64,000 nucleotides of DNA from Candidatus Accumulibacter aalborgensis (GCF_900089955.1 NZ_FLQX01000035.1:166653-230652); one strand, 5' to 3'; positions 43,275-52,636 are shown, counted from the stretch's first letter. Numbers and translations are program-made. The notes: generated by a model from the letters alone, not told the origin.

Positions 43275-44063
43275 TTACCTGAACGAGCCAATCCGTTTGA
43301 GATCACTGAAATTCAACCAGATGAAGAAAGCCTTGCCGACAATATTGGCGTCCGGAACGAAGCCCCAGAAACGGCTGTCACGACTATTATCGCGATTGTC
43401 GCCCATCACGAAGTACTCGCCCGGCGGCACCGTGCAGATCACCCCGGCAGCATTGTAGGAGCAATTCTGGCGATTGGGGAACTGCGCTGGGCCAGGAACA
43501 AATGCTGGCGCGTCTTCATCATTGAGCAGGCGATGCTCTGTTTCGCCGAGTTTCTCGGTAAATTGCCGCGAGTAGTACAACCGTTCGGAATGTAGATAAT
43601 CGTCGACCTTGGCGGTCGGCACCGGCTGGCCGTTGATGGTCAGCTTCTTGTTCTGGTAGGCCACCGTGTCACCTGGCAAGCCGACCACGCGCTTGATATA
43701 GTCGAGCGAAGGGTCCTCGGGATAGCGAAAGACCATCACGTCACCGCGTTGCGGGTTATTCATGGCGATTATTTTCCGGTTGATCACCGGCAAGCGAATG
43801 CCATAAGTGTATTTGTTGACCAGGATGAAATCGCCAACCTCCAAGGTTGGAATCATCGATCCAGACGGAATCTTGAACGGCTCGACGAGGAACGAGCGCA
43901 ACAGGAAAACGACCAGGATGACCGGAAAGAAGCTGGCCCCGTACTCGACCCACCACGGGTCCTTGGCCCCGGGTGCACGACGTTTGCGCAGGACGAAAGC
44001 GTCCACCCCCCAGATCGCACCGCTGACCAGCAACAGGATCAACAGGATCAATGCAAAATTCAC
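43275..44063 (-). CDS. lepB: Signal peptidase I
   Basis: A 262-residue inner-membrane serine protease that removes signal peptides from exported proteins. Two N-terminal membrane segments precede the catalytic Ser69 in PSGSMIPTL and the general base Lys124 in YIKRVVGLPGD. Boxes D and E are GDNRDNSRDSR and the preceding region. It lies 12 bases after lepA, the classical lepA-lepB operon. Confidence 0.97.
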   Translation of the reverse strand: MNFALILLILLLVSGAIWGVDAFVLRKRRAPGAKDPWWVEYGASFFPVILVVFLLRSFLVEPFKIPSGSMIPTLEVGDFILVNKYTYGIRLPVINRKIIAMNNPQRGDVMVFRYPEDPSLDYIKRVVGLPGDTVAYQNKKLTINGQPVPTAKVDDYLHSERLYYSRQFTEKLGETEHRLLNDEDAPAFVPGPAQFPNRQNCSYNAAGVICTVPPGEYFVMGDNRDNSRDSRFWGFVPDANIVGKAFFIWLNFSDLKRIGSFR

Positions 44064-44075
44064 GCTCTCACTCCT

Positions 44076-45866
44076 TTACTTGCCAACCCGCAACACAGCC
44101 AGGAAAGCCTCCTGTGGAATCTCGACAGAGCCGACCTGTTTCATGCGCTTCTTGCCGGCCTTCTGTTTCTCCAGCAGCTTCCGCTTGCGTGAAATGTCGC
44201 CCCCGTAACACTTCGCCAGCACATCCTTGCGCATCGCCTTGACGTTCTCTCGGGCAATGATGTTGGCGCCGATGGCGGCCTGGATGGCGACATCGTACAT
44301 CTGACGCGGGATCAGTTCGCGCATCTTGGCGGCCAGTTCGCGGCCACGATAAATCGAGTTGGTGCGATGCAGGATGACCGAAAGAGCATCGACCCGATCG
44401 CCGTTGATAAGCACGTCCAGCTTGACGACGTCGGCCGCCCGATACGCCTTGAATTCGTAATCCAGCGACGCGTAGCCCCTTGAAACGGACTTCAGTCGGT
44501 CGAAAAAATCCATCACCACTTCGGCCATTGGCATCTCGTACACCAGTTGCACCTGGCGACCATGATAGGTCATGTCGACCTGGTTGCCGCGCTTCTGATT
44601 GCACAGGGTGATCACGTTGCCCAGATACTCCTGCGGCACGAAAACGGTGATGGTGATGATCGGTTCGCGGATCTCTTCGATCTTCGACAGTTCCGGGAGC
44701 TTGGCCGGATTCTCGACATTGAGCAGGCTGCCGTCACGCAGCAGGACTTCATAGACCACGGTCGGCGCCGTGGTGATCAGGTCCTGATCGAACTCGCGCT
44801 CGAGACGCTCCTGGACGATCTCCATATGCAGCAAGCCCAGAAACCCGCAGCGGAAACCGAAACCAAGCGCCTGCGAGACCTCGGGTTCATAACGCAGCGA
44901 CGCGTCATTGAGCTTCAGTTTCTCGAGCGACTCGCGCAGCCCGTCGTACTGGTTGGATTCCACCGGATAGAGACCGGCGAAAACCTGCGACTTGATTTCC
45001 TTGAACCCCGGCAAAGCGTCAGCAGCCGGCCTCTCGAGCAGGGTCAGTGTATCGCCGACCTTGGCCGCCTGCAGTTCCTTGATCCCCGAAATGACGTAGC
45101 CCACCTCGCCGGCGCGCAGGGCATCACGTGGCACGGCCTTAGGGGTGAACACGCCGACCTGTTCGCAAAGGTGCGTCGACCCGGAGGCCATCAGGCGAAT
45201 CCGGTCCTTGGGACGTAGCGTACCGTCGAACACGCGCACCAGCATCACCACACCGACGTAGTTGTCGAACCAGGCGTCGACCAGCAGCGCTTTTAGCGGC
45301 GCATCCGGGTCACCCTTGGGTGGCGGAATGCGCTCGATGATCGCTTCGAGGATGTCCTCGACGCCCAGGCCGGTCTTGGCCGAGGCCAGTATAGCCTCCG
45401 AAGCATCGATGCCGATTACATCCTCGATCTCCTGGCGTGCCTGGTCCGGCATTGCCGACGGCAGGTCAATCTTGTTAAGCACGGGCAGGACATCGACGCC
45501 GAGTTCGATGGCCGTATAGCAATTGGCCACCGTCTGCGCTTCAACGCCTTGCGAGGCATCGACGACCAGCAACGCACCCTCGCAGGCGGACAGCGAACGT
45601 GATACCTCGTAGGAAAAGTCCACGTGCCCCGGCGTGTCGATCAGGTTCAGATTGTAGATCTTGCCGCTGCGCGCCCGGTACTGAAGGGCTGCGGTCTGCG
45701 CCTTGATGGTGATCCCGCGCTCGCGCTCGATATCCATCGAATCCAGCACCTGCGCCTCCATTTCGCGATCGGAAAGACCACCGCAGAGATGGATGATACG
45801 GTCGGCGAGTGTGGACTTGCCGTGATCGATGTGCGCGATGATGGAGAAGTTGCGGATGTGTTGCAT
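44076..45866 (-). CDS. lepA: Elongation factor 4 (LepA)
   Basis: A 596-residue ribosome-associated GTPase that can back-translocate or remodel ribosomes and helps 30S biogenesis. The G domain begins at once with [19 protein letters not shown], followed by the switch region [17 protein letters not shown] and NKIDLP. The LepA-specific C-terminal domain ends the protein. I chose ATG 45866 because it starts the conserved [12 protein letters not shown] 45872 two codons earlier is also possible. An intrinsic terminator lies 40 bases upstream, so lepA must have its own promoter. Confidence 0.97.
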   Translation of the reverse strand: MQHIRNFSIIAHIDHGKSTLADRIIHLCGGLSDREMEAQVLDSMDIERERGITIKAQTAALQYRARSGKIYNLNLIDTPGHVDFSYEVSRSLSACEGALLVVDASQGVEAQTVANCYTAIELGVDVLPVLNKIDLPSAMPDQARQEIEDVIGIDASEAILASAKTGLGVEDILEAIIERIPPPKGDPDAPLKALLVDAWFDNYVGVVMLVRVFDGTLRPKDRIRLMASGSTHLCEQVGVFTPKAVPRDALRAGEVGYVISGIKELQAAKVGDTLTLLERPAADALPGFKEIKSQVFAGLYPVESNQYDGLRESLEKLKLNDASLRYEPEVSQALGFGFRCGFLGLLHMEIVQERLEREFDQDLITTAPTVVYEVLLRDGSLLNVENPAKLPELSKIEEIREPIITITVFVPQEYLGNVITLCNQKRGNQVDMTYHGRQVQLVYEMPMAEVVMDFFDRLKSVSRGYASLDYEFKAYRAADVVKLDVLINGDRVDALSVILHRTNSIYRGRELAAKMRELIPRQMYDVAIQAAIGANIIARENVKAMRKDVLAKCYGGDISRKRKLLEKQKAGKKRMKQVGSVEIPQEAFLAVLRVGK

Positions 45867-45905
45867 GGGCATCGTGTTGACTCTGTGGCGACCGCACCGC
45901 CACTG

Positions 45906-45936
45906 AAAAAAAAGGGTGCCGGCGGCGGGCACCCTT
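45906..45936 (-). terminator. Strong intrinsic terminator between the glutaredoxin-like gene and lepA
   Basis: On the minus strand the hairpin arms AAGGGTGCC and GGCACCCTT (45912-45920 and 45928-45936) form a nine-base-pair GC-rich stem with a seven-base loop, followed by eight T (45906-45913). It ends the rpoE-rseC-mucD-glutaredoxin transcript and separates it from lepA-lepB-rnc. Confidence 0.88.
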
Positions 45937-45962
45937 GATCGAACTGCCTGAAGGCGCGGATT

Positions 45963-46214
45963 CTAGCCGATTTCACTCAAATAATCACGGACTTTGCGCA
46001 CCTCGAGGAAGTAATGACAGAGCTCCTTGCCATCGTGCAGCAGCACCGGGACCCGTTCATCGTAAAGGGCTTCGAGCGCCGGATCAGCGTCCACGTCGAG
46101 CACCTCGACCTCGGCGCCGAAGTCGGCAGCCAGTGGCCGAAGGGCGATTTCCATCTCCTGGCAGAGATGACAGTAGCACCGCGACACCAGCGTCAGTTTC
46201 ACGGCCTGGGTCAC
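45963..46214 (-). CDS. Glutaredoxin-family (DUF836) thiol protein
   Basis: An 83-residue thioredoxin-fold protein. The active-site region reads RCYCHLCQEM, giving a Cys-x-x-Cys pair plus an extra cysteine, and VPVLLHDGKELCHYF contains the cis-proline expected in glutaredoxins. It is placed in the DUF836 glutaredoxin-like family, which commonly sits after mucD in betaproteobacteria. Its redox partner is unknown. It is seven bases downstream of mucD and is the last gene before the terminator. Confidence 0.88.
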   Translation of the reverse strand: MTQAVKLTLVSRCYCHLCQEMEIALRPLAADFGAEVEVLDVDADPALEALYDERVPVLLHDGKELCHYFLEVRKVRDYLSEIG

Positions 46215-46221
46215 TGACGAC

Positions 46222-47661
46222 TCACTCGGCGCTTCTGTCAGGCACGGGCCTGATCGTGACGAAGGTCTGCATGTCGCCGCGCCGCACCAACAGGGTCACG
46301 CTGGCGGACTTGTCGAACTGCGCCAGCAATCGGTTGAACTGTTCGGCGCTCCTGACTTCGGTGCTTTCGCCTCGCGCAATCAGCGCCAGGATCACGTCAC
46401 CAGGCCGCAGCTCAGCGCGTGCACCATTACTGCGGACCTCGTCGATGAGCAGACCACCGTTGACCTTGAGTTCACGCTTCTGCTCGGCGCTCAGCTCCGA
46501 CACCACCAGGCCAAGGCGATTGGCGCTGCGCTCGGCCGGCCTGGCCGGCCGGCTACTGCGCGCAGCGAGTTTCTCCTCGGCGATCTCGGCCACGACGAGC
46601 GTCAGGTCGCGGTGGGCACCCTTGCGCCACACCTGCACGGTCACCTTGCTGCCCGGTTTGGTGGCGCCGACGATGCGCGGCAGATCGCTGGAACTGCTAA
46701 TCACCTTGCCGTCGAACTTCAGGATGACATCACCCGGCTCGATGCCCGCCTTCTCCGCCGGGCCGCCCTTCTCCACCGCATTGACCACAGCTCCCTGGGC
46801 CTTGCTCAAAGCAAACGAATCAGCCAGGTCCTTGGTCAGGTCCTGGATGACTACCCCGATGCGACCACGACTCACCTTGCCGGTAGCGCGCAACTGCGCC
46901 TGCACTTCCATCGCCACATCGATCGGAATGGCGAAGGAAATCCCCATGGAACCACCCGAACGGCTGTAAATCTGCGAATTGATTCCCACCACCTCGCCCT
47001 TCATGTTGAACAGCGGCCCGCCCGAATTGCCGGGATTGACCGCCGCATCGGTCTGGATGAAGGGCACGAAGTTCTCCTGGGGCAGCGAGCGTCCCTTGGC
47101 ACTGACGATGCCGGCGGTGACGCTGTTGTCGAAGCCGAACGGTGAACCAATGGCGATCACCCATTCGCCGACCTTGAGAGCACCGGGGTCCCCCACGCGA
47201 ACGGTCGGCAAGGCCACCGCGTCGATCTTGATAAGTGCCACATCGGTCCGCTTGTCAGTGCCGATGACCCGCGCCTTGAACTCACGCTTGTCGGTCAGAC
47301 GAACGAGAATCTCGTCCGCCGAATCGACGACATGGGCATTGGTCAGGATGTAACCATCGGCACTGACGATGAATCCGGAACCCAGCGAGCGGCTCTCGAA
47401 CTCGCGCGGCGCCCCGAATCCCGGCATCCCCGGCTGACGAGGAGCAAAACGCCGGAAGAGCTCGTACATCGGATCGTTTTCATCGAAAGGGAATGGCTGC
47501 GCGCCACGCCCACTGCCGCGGGCCGATTGCGTGCTGCTGATGTTCACCACTGCCAGCCCCTGCTTTTCCACGAGGTCGGTAAAATCCGGCAGTACGCGAT
47601 TTTGCCCGTTCGCCCACAGGGAAAAAAACGCCAAAAGGAAAGCTGCAAGCAACTGTTTCAT
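46222..47661 (-). CDS. mucD: Periplasmic serine protease MucD/DegP family
   Basis: A 479-residue HtrA-type protease. A signal peptide spans about residues 1-19. The trypsin-like domain has catalytic His110 (TNAHVV), Asp140 (TDVALIK) and Ser213 (GNSGGP), followed by two PDZ domains (RGRIGVVIQDL; GPAEKAGIEPGDVI). It degrades misfolded envelope proteins and in pseudomonads also restrains alginate and sigma-E activity. It belongs to the rpoE-rseC-mucD operon, and is therefore probably sigma-E controlled. Confidence 0.95.
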   Translation of the reverse strand: MKQLLAAFLLAFFSLWANGQNRVLPDFTDLVEKQGLAVVNISSTQSARGSGRGAQPFPFDENDPMYELFRRFAPRQPGMPGFGAPREFESRSLGSGFIVSADGYILTNAHVVDSADEILVRLTDKREFKARVIGTDKRTDVALIKIDAVALPTVRVGDPGALKVGEWVIAIGSPFGFDNSVTAGIVSAKGRSLPQENFVPFIQTDAAVNPGNSGGPLFNMKGEVVGINSQIYSRSGGSMGISFAIPIDVAMEVQAQLRATGKVSRGRIGVVIQDLTKDLADSFALSKAQGAVVNAVEKGGPAEKAGIEPGDVILKFDGKVISSSSDLPRIVGATKPGSKVTVQVWRKGAHRDLTLVVAEIAEEKLAARSSRPARPAERSANRLGLVVSELSAEQKRELKVNGGLLIDEVRSNGARAELRPGDVILALIARGESTEVRSAEQFNRLLAQFDKSASVTLLVRRGDMQTFVTIRPVPDRSAE

Positions 47662-47739
47662 GGCCAGGAATGCCTCCCGCTTGTCACTGAAAACCAGCCC
47701 GGAACTAAAGATGTCGATCTGAGGACGTCCAACGAAAAG

Positions 47740-48156
47740 TCAAGAGCGAATCCACGGACGCAAACGTCGATCGCGCATGCCGCGCAACTGCGCACGTCGC
47801 AAACCCAGCCAGCCGATGAACAGACCGGCGATCGATCCGCCGATGGCGCCCACCTCGCCCGCCAGCACCGAGCCCCCCAGCGCGCCAGCCAACAGCGCCA
47901 GCACGGGCAAGGCGTAAGCATGGAGCGCACTGCTGGCCACCGAGCCCTCGGCGACGCCCACACGTACGCGCTCCCCGACGGTACAGCGGTCGGGGTTGGG
48001 CACCCGGAAAGTGCGCGGCGTCCGGCACAACAACTGAGCGAGGTTGTTACCGCCGCAGCCACCCGGCTCGCGGCAGCGACCGCAACCGCTGTCGTCGACC
48101 CGGATTGTCGCGCCTTCGTCATCCACGGCGGTGACCGTCCCCCACGTATCAGTCAT
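47740..48156 (-). CDS. rseC: SoxR-reducing/RseC-family membrane protein
   Basis: A 138-residue inner-membrane protein. The N-terminal cytoplasmic region has a cysteine-rich block (GCGRCREPGGCGG), which is the RseC/MucC signature and may bind an iron-sulfur cluster. Two adjacent membrane segments follow near residues 75-115. RseC modulates sigma-E positively in Escherichia coli. Here it directly follows rpoE, with only four bases between rpoE stop and this start, so rseA and rseB are missing from their usual place. A longer start at 48186 inside rpoE is possible. Confidence 0.88.
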   Translation of the reverse strand: MTDTWGTVTAVDDEGATIRVDDSGCGRCREPGGCGGNNLAQLLCRTPRTFRVPNPDRCTVGERVRVGVAEGSVASSALHAYALPVLALLAGALGGSVLAGEVGAIGGSIAGLFIGWLGLRRAQLRGMRDRRLRPWIRS

Positions 48157-48160
48157 ATGA

Positions 48161-48760
48161 CTACCATCGACGGTCAGTGGTGACATCGAGCAAGGGCCTC
48201 AACCTGTCGGCCACTGCCTCGCGCGCGCGGAAGATCCGCGAACGCACCGTACCGATCGGACAACTCATCGCCACAGCAATTTCCTCATAACTCAAGCCCT
48301 CGATCTCGCGCAAAAGGATTGCGCTACGCAGTTCTTCGGGCAGGTCCAACATCGCCGAATTGATCGTTTCACCGATCTGCTTGGACTGCAGGATGCTCTC
48401 CGGCGTGTTGATGTCGCGCAGTTGGCCGGCTTCCTCGAAACTCTCGGCCTCGTGAGCGTCGAACTCTGTCGAAGTCGGCGCACGGCGCCCCTGCGCGACA
48501 AGGTAGTTCTTCGCCGTGTTGACGCCGATCCGGTACAACCAAGTGTAGAACGCACTGTCTCCGCGAAACAACGGCAGCGCGCGATAGGCCTTGATGAACG
48601 CCTCCTGCGCCACATCCTCGACCTCGGCCTGGTCGCGTATGAAGCGCGACAACAGACGCCCGAGTTTGCGCTGGTATTTCTCGACCAGCATCTCGAACGC
48701 GTGTTTGTCGCCGGCTTGTGCGCGTTCGACCAGTTTCTGGTCAATTTCGCGTTCACTCAT
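48161..48760 (-). CDS. rpoE: RNA polymerase sigma factor RpoE (AlgU)
   Basis: A 199-residue ECF sigma factor for the envelope-stress response. Sigma-2 region: RDQAEVEDVAQEAFIKAYRA and FYTWLYRIGVNTAKN. Sigma-4 region: SYEEIAVAMSCPIGTVRSRI with its DNA-binding helix-turn-helix. It is the first gene of rpoE-rseC-mucD-glutaredoxin. The anti-sigma genes rseA and rseB that usually follow are absent. Upstream, an 8-bp inverted repeat surrounds a TATACT -10 box. Confidence 0.95.
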   Translation of the reverse strand: MSEREIDQKLVERAQAGDKHAFEMLVEKYQRKLGRLLSRFIRDQAEVEDVAQEAFIKAYRALPLFRGDSAFYTWLYRIGVNTAKNYLVAQGRRAPTSTEFDAHEAESFEEAGQLRDINTPESILQSKQIGETINSAMLDLPEELRSAILLREIEGLSYEEIAVAMSCPIGTVRSRIFRAREAVADRLRPLLDVTTDRRW

Positions 48761-48794
48761 GCTTTGTGCTTATCCTGTCACAGACGGAATCTGT

Positions 48795-48821
48795 TGCTTG
48801 CGACAAAGTATAACGCAAGCA
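48795..48821 (-). promoter_or_regulatory. Inverted repeat enclosing the likely rpoE -10 box
   Basis: TGCTTGCG (48795-48802) and CGCAAGCA (48814-48821) are perfect inverted repeats. The 11-base spacer contains TATACT on the minus strand (48807-48812). A repressor bound to this palindrome would block the promoter. No convincing -35 box or sigma-E consensus was found beside it. Confidence 0.4.
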
Positions 48822-48964
48822 TCAAATCACCAGCGTAACAGTGCGTAAGCGCCAGTTCTGGGCGCATCCACAGGGAAATTGGCCAGTGCCAGGCGGTTTC
48901 GCGCAGGCTTATCGCATCGCCATGCCCGTGCTATAGTTGCAGCCCTTTTGGCAGGACCTCCACA

Positions 48965-50548
48965 GTGGCGCTTCGCTTCGACGTTCTCATCATCGGCAGC
49001 GGTCTGGCTGGACAAGCCGCGGCACTGCGGCTGGCGCCAACGCGCAAGGTGGCGTTGATCAGCAAGCGCACTCTGGACGACAGCGCCTCCAGCTGGGCTC
49101 AGGGCGGAATCGCTGCGGTGCTCGACAATCGCGACACGATCGAAGCCCACATCCGGGACACGATCACCGCCGGCGCTTTTCTCAATGACCCACAGGCCAC
49201 CCGCTTCGTCATCGAAAACGGTCGTCGCGCGGTAGACTGGCTGATCGACCAGGGGGTCCCCTTCACGCGCGATGAAGCCGGCTACCACTTGACTCGCGAA
49301 GGTGGTCACAGCGCCCGTCGCGTGATCCACGTCGCTGACGCGACCGGCCTGGCGGTGCAGAACACCCTGACCAGCAAGATTCGCCAGCAACCGAACATCA
49401 CCGTCCTCGAACACCATATCGCCATCGATCTGATCACCGGCGACAAGCTGGGGCTGGCCAGCCAGCGCTGCCATGGGGTTTATGCGCTGGACAGCGTCAG
49501 CGGGGAGGTATTGACGCTGGGCGCCCGACACACCCTGATCGCGACTGGTGGCGCCGGCAAGGTCTATCTATACACCACCAATCCCGACACCTCGACGGGT
49601 GATGGCATTGCCATGGCCTGGCGTGCGGGCTGCCGGGTGGCCAACATGGAGTTCATTCAGTTTCATCCTACCTGCCTCTACCATCCGCAGGCCAAATCCT
49701 TCCTGATTTCTGAAGCCGTACGGGGTGAAGGTGGACTCCTGCGACTGCCTGACGGTAGCCGTTTCATGCCCGCACACGACCCGCGCGCTGAACTCGCGCC
49801 GCGCGACGTGGTAGCCAGGGCGATTGATTTCGAGATGAAGAAACGCGGCCTCGACTGCGTCTACCTCGACATCTCGCACAAACCAGCCGCCTTTCTGGCC
49901 GAGCATTTCCCGAATATTCTGGCCCACTGCCGCGAACTGGGAATCGACGTCACCCGCCAGCCGATCCCCGTCGTGCCAGCAGCGCACTACACCTGCGGCG
50001 GGGTCATCACCGACCTGCGAGCGCGCACCGACATCGCTGGCCTCTACGTCGCCGGCGAGGCTTCCTGGACCGGCCTGCATGGCGCCAATCGCCTGGCCAG
50101 CAACTCGCTGCTCGAGTGCCTGGTGTTTGCCGAAGCGGCGGCCAGGGACATTCTTGCGCAGCCCACCGGCGATCTGCCTGAGCTACCACCTTGGGACGCC
50201 AGCCGGGTCAGCGATCCCGATGAAGAGATCGTCATCGCACACAACTGGGACGAACTACGCCGCTTCATGTGGGATTATGTGGGTATCGTGCGCACCACCA
50301 AGCGTCTGCAGCGCGCGCAGAACCGCATTCGCCTGCTGATCCGTGAAATCGACGATTTCTACTCGCAGTTCCGCGTGAGTCACGACTTGATCGAACTGCG
50401 CAACCTTGTCGTCACCGCCGACCTGATCGTCCGCTGCGCGCTGCGGCGCCACGAAAGCCGCGGCTTACACTTCAGCCGCAATTATCCGGATACCGACGCC
50501 CGCGCCCGTAACACCGTACTCAAACGTCGCCAACCGACTGCTCGCTAG
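48965..50548 (+). CDS. nadB: L-aspartate oxidase
   Basis: A 527-residue flavoprotein that oxidises L-aspartate to iminoaspartate, the first step of NAD synthesis. It shows the FAD-binding IIGSGLAGQAAALRLA, SSWAQGGIAAV, RRVIHVADATG, and the catalytic region HPTCLYHPQAKSFLISEAVR with its conserved His and Arg. The C-terminus has the helical succinate-dehydrogenase-like domain. The start is GTG, chosen by the FAD motif beginning at residue 9. A weak TTATCG/TATAGT pair with 17-base spacing lies at 48909-48937. Its end overlaps the convergent ygfX-like gene by 29 bases. Confidence 0.96.
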   Translation: MALRFDVLIIGSGLAGQAAALRLAPTRKVALISKRTLDDSASSWAQGGIAAVLDNRDTIEAHIRDTITAGAFLNDPQATRFVIENGRRAVDWLIDQGVPFTRDEAGYHLTREGGHSARRVIHVADATGLAVQNTLTSKIRQQPNITVLEHHIAIDLITGDKLGLASQRCHGVYALDSVSGEVLTLGARHTLIATGGAGKVYLYTTNPDTSTGDGIAMAWRAGCRVANMEFIQFHPTCLYHPQAKSFLISEAVRGEGGLLRLPDGSRFMPAHDPRAELAPRDVVARAIDFEMKKRGLDCVYLDISHKPAAFLAEHFPNILAHCRELGIDVTRQPIPVVPAAHYTCGGVITDLRARTDIAGLYVAGEASWTGLHGANRLASNSLLECLVFAEAAARDILAQPTGDLPELPPWDASRVSDPDEEIVIAHNWDELRRFMWDYVGIVRTTKRLQRAQNRIRLLIREIDDFYSQFRVSHDLIELRNLVVTADLIVRCALRRHESRGLHFSRNYPDTDARARNTVLKRRQPTAR

Positions 50549-50954
50549 CATCGGGGCGCCAACGCAGCCACAGACGAAGCTGGCGAAACTGCTCGGCTGA
50601 CATGCTGTCGGTCAACAAGACAAGCGTCATGAGCCGGCCCTGGTCATCGTCTCGCGCGCGCAGAACGATCAACTGGCTGAAGACGACCGTTTCAGGCTTT
50701 ACCGACACAAGCACGCGATCGCCGGCAGCGGACAGAAATGCCAGTTCGCCACCTTCCGTCAGACGCAAGGCAACGACGGGCGACCGACGCAAGGCGTGCC
50801 ATGCGGAGAGCGCCAGGAGCGCCAGCAAGCCGTAACGCAGCGCCGCCGGCCAGGACAGAACCCACACACAGCCGCCGGCCAGGAGGTGCACCCATACGAT
50901 CAGGAAAGACAACAGGCGCGAGCGGCGCAACGTGAGATGAAGCGGAAACTGCAC
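50520..50954 (-). CDS. YgfX/CptA-like small membrane protein
   Basis: A 144-residue protein with two N-terminal membrane helices separated by a short turn (about residues 12-33 and 36-52), then a soluble domain with RLTEGGELAFLSAAGDRVLV. This architecture matches YgfX/CptA. In Escherichia coli YgfX was described as a toxin of a membrane-linked toxin-antitoxin pair (with YgfY/SdhE), though the assignment is debated. No antitoxin gene is adjacent here. It lies 30 bases after fabF on the same strand. Confidence 0.7.
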   Translation of the reverse strand: MQFPLHLTLRRSRLLSFLIVWVHLLAGGCVWVLSWPAALRYGLLALLALSAWHALRRSPVVALRLTEGGELAFLSAAGDRVLVSVKPETVVFSQLIVLRARDDDQGRLMTLVLLTDSMSAEQFRQLRLWLRWRPDASEQSVGDV

Positions 50955-50984
50955 TCTCCCACCCGCTGGGCGCGCGCTGGTGAA

Positions 50985-52223
50985 CTAGATCCGCTTGAAG
51001 GCCACCGTGGCGTTGGTCCCGCCAAAGCCGAAAGAATTCGAAATGCCGACGTCGATCTTCAGCGGGCGTGCCTCATTGGCACAATAATCCAGGTCGCAGG
51101 ACTCGTCCTGATGGAAGATATTGATCGTCGGCGGCGAAACCTGGTGATAGACCGCCAGCACCGTAAACAAGGCCTCGACGCCACCAGCGGCGCCCAGCAG
51201 ATGGCCGGTCATCGATTTGGTCGAATTGACCACCAGGTTCTTCGCGTGCTCACCGAATGCGCGCTTGACGGCGACGGTCTCGGCCTTGTCACCCAGGGGC
51301 GTCGACGTACCGTGCGCATTGACGTACTGCACATCCTGCGCGTTCAGGCCGGCGTTGCGCAAGGCGTTGGTCATGCAGCGCGCCGCACCCTCACCGTCTT
51401 CGCATGGCGCAGTCACGTGATGGGCATCGGCACTCATGCCAAAACCCACCAGTTCGCAGTAAATCCGGGCGCCGCGCGCCTTCGCATGCTCGTACTCCTC
51501 GAGCACCACGACACCCGCTCCTTCACCGAGCACGAAACCGTCGCGATCCCTGTCCCACGGGCGGCTTGCCGTCTGTGGGTCATCGTTGCGCGTCGACAAG
51601 GCACGCGGCGCACAGAAGCCCCCCAGGCCCAGCTTCGAGATGCAGCCCTCGGCGCCGCCGGCAATCATCACATCCGCGTCACCGTACTCGATCAGGCGAC
51701 CGGCATCGCCGATGCTGTGCGTGCCCGTCGAACACGCACTGACCAGAGAGATGTTGGGTCCCTTGTAACCGTACATGATCGACAGATTGCCGGAGATCAT
51801 GTTGATGATTGAACCGGGAACGAAGAAAGGCGAAACCTTGCGTACGCCGCCCGCGGCAAAATCGTCGCAGGTGTTTTCGATCATTGGCAAACCGCCAATC
51901 CCGGAGCCGATCGACACGCCAACTCTTTCCGGATCAACACGCTGCGCATCCAGTCCGGCGTCGCGCAGGGCCTGAATACCCGCGGCCATGCCGTAATGGA
52001 TGAAAATATCCATGCGCCGCGCTTCTTTCGGCGAGAGATACTGGCCAAGCTCAAGGCCCTTGACCTCGCCGGCGATCTGCACCGGAAACGCTGAGACATC
52101 GAAACGGGTAATCCGGCCAATTCCGGAGCGCCCGGCGAGAATATTCTGCCAGGCTTCTGCGACGGAATTACCGACTGGCGAAATGATACCCAAGCCAGTG
52201 ATGACGACTCTGCGACGTGCCAA
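50985..52223 (-). CDS. fabF: 3-oxoacyl-[acyl-carrier-protein] synthase II
   Basis: A 412-residue condensing enzyme that elongates acyl-ACP with malonyl-ACP. The nucleophile is Cys164 in SACSTGTHSIGD, and the two catalytic histidines lie in NAHGTSTPLGD and KSMTGHLLGAAG. Full length and typical start (RRVVITGLGIISPVG). It is the last of the fab cluster, separated from acpP by 122 bases that hold no gene. Confidence 0.97.
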   Translation of the reverse strand: MARRRVVITGLGIISPVGNSVAEAWQNILAGRSGIGRITRFDVSAFPVQIAGEVKGLELGQYLSPKEARRMDIFIHYGMAAGIQALRDAGLDAQRVDPERVGVSIGSGIGGLPMIENTCDDFAAGGVRKVSPFFVPGSIINMISGNLSIMYGYKGPNISLVSACSTGTHSIGDAGRLIEYGDADVMIAGGAEGCISKLGLGGFCAPRALSTRNDDPQTASRPWDRDRDGFVLGEGAGVVVLEEYEHAKARGARIYCELVGFGMSADAHHVTAPCEDGEGAARCMTNALRNAGLNAQDVQYVNAHGTSTPLGDKAETVAVKRAFGEHAKNLVVNSTKSMTGHLLGAAGGVEALFTVLAVYHQVSPPTINIFHQDESCDLDYCANEARPLKIDVGISNSFGFGGTNATVAFKRI

Positions 52224-52345
52224 GTTAAGCTCCGAGGATTAAAAATTCTGGAAGTTATGGAAGCCGGGGCTCCCTTTTCACGATCACGCCCTGCTGGACG
52301 CCCGTCTTGGGAAAAACCTGTCCGCAGGGACCCTGAATCAACAAA

Positions 52346-52582
52346 TTACTTCTTGTGAGCCAGCACATAGTCGATGGCCTGCTGCACGGTGGTGATCTTC
52401 TCTGCGTCATCATCCGGAATCTCGCATTCGAATTCCTCTTCGAGTGCCATCACCAGTTCCACCGTGTCCAGCGAATCAGCGCCGAGGTCATCGACAAATG
52501 ACGATTCGTTCTTGATGTCCGCCTCGTTGACTCCGAGTTGCTCGGCGACGATCTTCTTGACACGTTGCTCAATATTTTCCAT
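52346..52582 (-). CDS. acpP: Acyl carrier protein
   Basis: A 78-residue acidic carrier protein. The phosphopantetheine attachment site is Ser37 in [22 protein letters not shown] 52582 follows AGGAGC at ideal spacing and starts the conserved [10 protein letters not shown]. It carries growing acyl chains for FabD, FabG, FabF and FabH, and is itself activated by AcpS. Confidence 0.98.
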   Translation of the reverse strand: MENIEQRVKKIVAEQLGVNEADIKNESSFVDDLGADSLDTVELVMALEEEFECEIPDDDAEKITTVQQAIDYVLAHKK

Positions 52583-52627
52583 TAAATTGCTCCTTCTCAA
52601 GGTTCATGTGTAAAACGAAAACGCGCC

Positions 52628-52636
52628 ATTCTAACA
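52628..52636 (-). promoter_or_regulatory. Extended -10 promoter of acpP
   Basis: On the minus strand TGTTAGAAT (52628-52636) is an extended -10 element about 45 bases before the acpP start. No good -35 box is present. A separate acpP promoter is known in other proteobacteria and would supply the high level of ACP needed. Confidence 0.45.

Noticed and set aside
44068..44604. A 178-codon frame inside lepA
   Set aside because: It is a shadow of lepA in another frame, rich in Arg, Gly and Gln with no motif.
50520..50954. Calling the YgfX-like gene a toxin-antitoxin locus
   Set aside because: No sdhE/ygfY antitoxin gene is adjacent and the toxin role of the family is debated, so it is annotated only as YgfX-like.
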